A DNA stretch of 7,478 nucleotides from Chitinophagales bacterium (GTDB lineage Bacteria; Bacteroidota; Bacteroidia; Chitinophagales; UBA10324), in NCBI GenBank assembly GCA_026786335.1, contig JAJAYG010000032.1, positions 1 through 7,478 on the forward strand. The letters are read 5' to 3'. How positions within the stretch are numbered: the first letter of the stretch is position 1; each line of letters opens with the position of its first letter. The position numbers and the translations under genes are program-made. Below the pieces are notes generated by a model that was not told the origin of the DNA, made no database searches, and was given only the letters and a program-made list of their open reading frames with translations. Shown piece after piece: positions 7,162 to 7,478 of the stretch.

Positions 7162-7169
7162 CAAATGTA
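7162..7169 (-). promoter_or_regulatory. Bacteroidota-type -7 promoter element of mraZ
   Basis: TACATTTG on the minus strand is a perfect match to the Bacteroidota housekeeping -7 consensus TAnnTTTG. A transcript starting about 7 nt downstream would have a leader of only about 10 nt before the mraZ ATG at 7145. No TTG/TTTG -33 element stands at the expected distance (about 7187-7192). That position is occupied by the AGTGTA boxes. Confidence 0.65.
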
Positions 7170-7184
7170 AAAATAATTTTTACA
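7166..7184. promoter_or_regulatory. Palindrome linking the MraZ boxes and -7 element
   Basis: TGTAAAAA (7166-7173) and TTTTTACA (7177-7184) are perfect 8-bp inverted arms around TAA. One arm overlaps the -7 element and the other overlaps the promoter-proximal AGTGTA box. The plus-strand AAATGTAAAAA (7163-7173) differs at one of 11 positions from the minus-strand box AAGTGTAAAAA (7187-7177), so it may be a degenerate inverted fourth site. Confidence 0.45.
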
Positions 7185-7210
7185 CTTTCTTACACTTCTT
7201 TACACTTTTG
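7181..7210 (-). promoter_or_regulatory. Three 10-bp-phased MraZ boxes
   Basis: The minus strand has three consecutive decamers: CAAAAGTGTA (7210-7201), AAGAAGTGTA (7200-7191) and AGAAAGTGTA (7190-7181). Each carries AAGTGTA at the same phase. MraZ is known to recognise direct repeats with a one-helical-turn period: TGGG-containing units in E. coli and AAAGTG(T/G) units in mollicutes. These copies fit the latter form closely. They cover the expected -33 region, 12-41 nt upstream of the -7 element, so MraZ binding should compete with or help RNA polymerase. Confidence 0.75.
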
Positions 7211-7355
7211 TGGAAAACTATTTTTTACCTCAATTATTGTGTGAGCACAAATGAGGAAGCAGCCAATGAGTTTTAGCAGTGATTTTTGATTCGCTAATTA
7301 TTTTTTTGGGAAAGAAGAGCTGGAGATTTTTTGACTAACTACCATCAATGACACA

Positions 7356-7392
7356 CTGAGTTTATCGAAGGGTTTAAAAATGCTTCGATTAA
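7356..7392. repeat. Copy of the CTGAGTTTATCGAAGG repeat, with hairpin
   Basis: The 16-mer CTGAGTTTATCGAAGG at 7356-7371 is identical to 6636-6651. It forms an inverted repeat with the following sequence: ATCGAAG (7364-7370) pairs with CTTCGAT (7383-7389) around a 12-nt loop. Pairing extends to TTTATCGAAG/CTTCGATTAA with one mismatch. CTTCGAT can alternatively pair with ATCGAAG at 7442-7448. Confidence 0.6.
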
Positions 7393-7400
7393 CTAACAAT

Positions 7401-7431
7401 GCTGTAAGCTGAAACCAAAAATGCTTACAGC
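7401..7431. repeat. 9-bp stem-loop
   Basis: GCTGTAAGC (7401-7409) and GCTTACAGC (7423-7431) are perfect inverted arms around a 13-nt A-rich loop. No T-run follows on either side, so this is not a typical intrinsic terminator. It is nested inside the outer CTTCGAT (7383-7389)/ATCGAAG (7442-7448) pair, suggesting one composite structured element. Confidence 0.5.
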
Positions 7432-7452
7432 GATTACCATCATCGAAGTTTC

Positions 7453-7478
7453 TGTCATGCTGACGAAGGAAGCATCTG
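7453..7478. repeat. Dispersed intergenic repeat fragment at the window edge
   Basis: The core CATGCTGACGAAGGAAGCAT (7456-7475) has inverted ATGCT (7457-7461) and AGCAT (7471-7475) arms. This is a sequence I recognise as a recurrent intergenic motif in Bacteroidota genomes. Only one copy is visible here and it may continue beyond the edge, so the call depends partly on memory of other genomes. Confidence 0.5.

Larger units (their letters stand above)
7146..7478. other. Non-coding region upstream of the dcw operon
   Basis: These 333 nt hold no reading frame I would defend on either strand; the longest starts quickly meet stops. The mraZ-proximal part (7150-7220) is the promoter and MraZ-box region. 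A near match to the -7 element, TAGTTTTC on the minus strand (7220-7213), may be a second weak promoter. The stretch 7221-7335 shows nothing specific. The part from 7340 to the edge is made of repeat fragments and hairpins. Confidence 0.6.

Noticed and set aside
7237..7250. TTGTG-TGAG-CACAA inverted repeat resembling a CRP-type site
   Set aside because: The spacer is 4 nt rather than the 6 nt of TGTG-N6-CACA sites, and nothing else supports a CRP-family operator.

Overview
The window is the 5' half of a bacterial division and cell wall (dcw) cluster, entirely on the minus strand. In transcription order it reads mraZ (7145-6681), rsmH (6494-5562), ftsL-like (5561-5136), ftsI with a C-terminal PASTA domain (5146-3035), murE (3010-1544), mraY (1540-296), and then the first 24 codons of an unidentified gene that runs off the left edge (72-1).

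The organism is most likely a member of the Bacteroidota, probably near Chitinophagaceae/Sphingobacteriia. Supporting features are an A+T-rich genome, a transpeptidase with a PASTA tail, a MraY of 414 residues with a long insert, direct murE-mraY adjacency with no murF, and a perfect TAnnTTTG -7 promoter element before mraZ. Fragments of dispersed intergenic repeats that I remember from this phylum (CTGAGTTTATCGAAGG type and CATGCTGACGAAGGAAGC type) agree with this. The exact genus cannot be read from the sequence.

Layout from the right: 7146-7478 is non-coding, with degenerate repeats and hairpins at its far end and the mraZ promoter at its near end. Three AGTGTA-containing boxes with exactly 10-bp phasing sit just upstream of the -7 element, as expected for MraZ autoregulation. 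mraZ is followed by a 186-nt gap that contains a small repeat flanked by 11-bp direct repeats and an AT-rich alternative-hairpin region. From rsmH to mraY the genes are tightly packed (0-nt gap, 11-nt overlap, 24-nt gap, 3-nt gap) and clearly one operon. After mraY there is a 223-nt non-coding gap with a heptamer tandem repeat and a palindrome.

The products work together. MraZ controls the cluster, RsmH methylates 16S rRNA, and FtsL and FtsI are inner-membrane divisome proteins, with FtsI cross-linking septal peptidoglycan. MurE adds the third stem-peptide residue (meso-diaminopimelate by motif), and MraY attaches the finished UDP-MurNAc-pentapeptide to undecaprenyl phosphate to make lipid I.

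The genes themselves are ordinary. The points worth a second look are regulatory and repeat-related: the phased MraZ boxes, an apparent small insertion between mraZ and rsmH, an RsmH N-terminus built from repeat-like DNA, and a palindrome inside ftsL that resembles one in the non-coding DNA after mraY. I see no evidence for a new multi-gene system.
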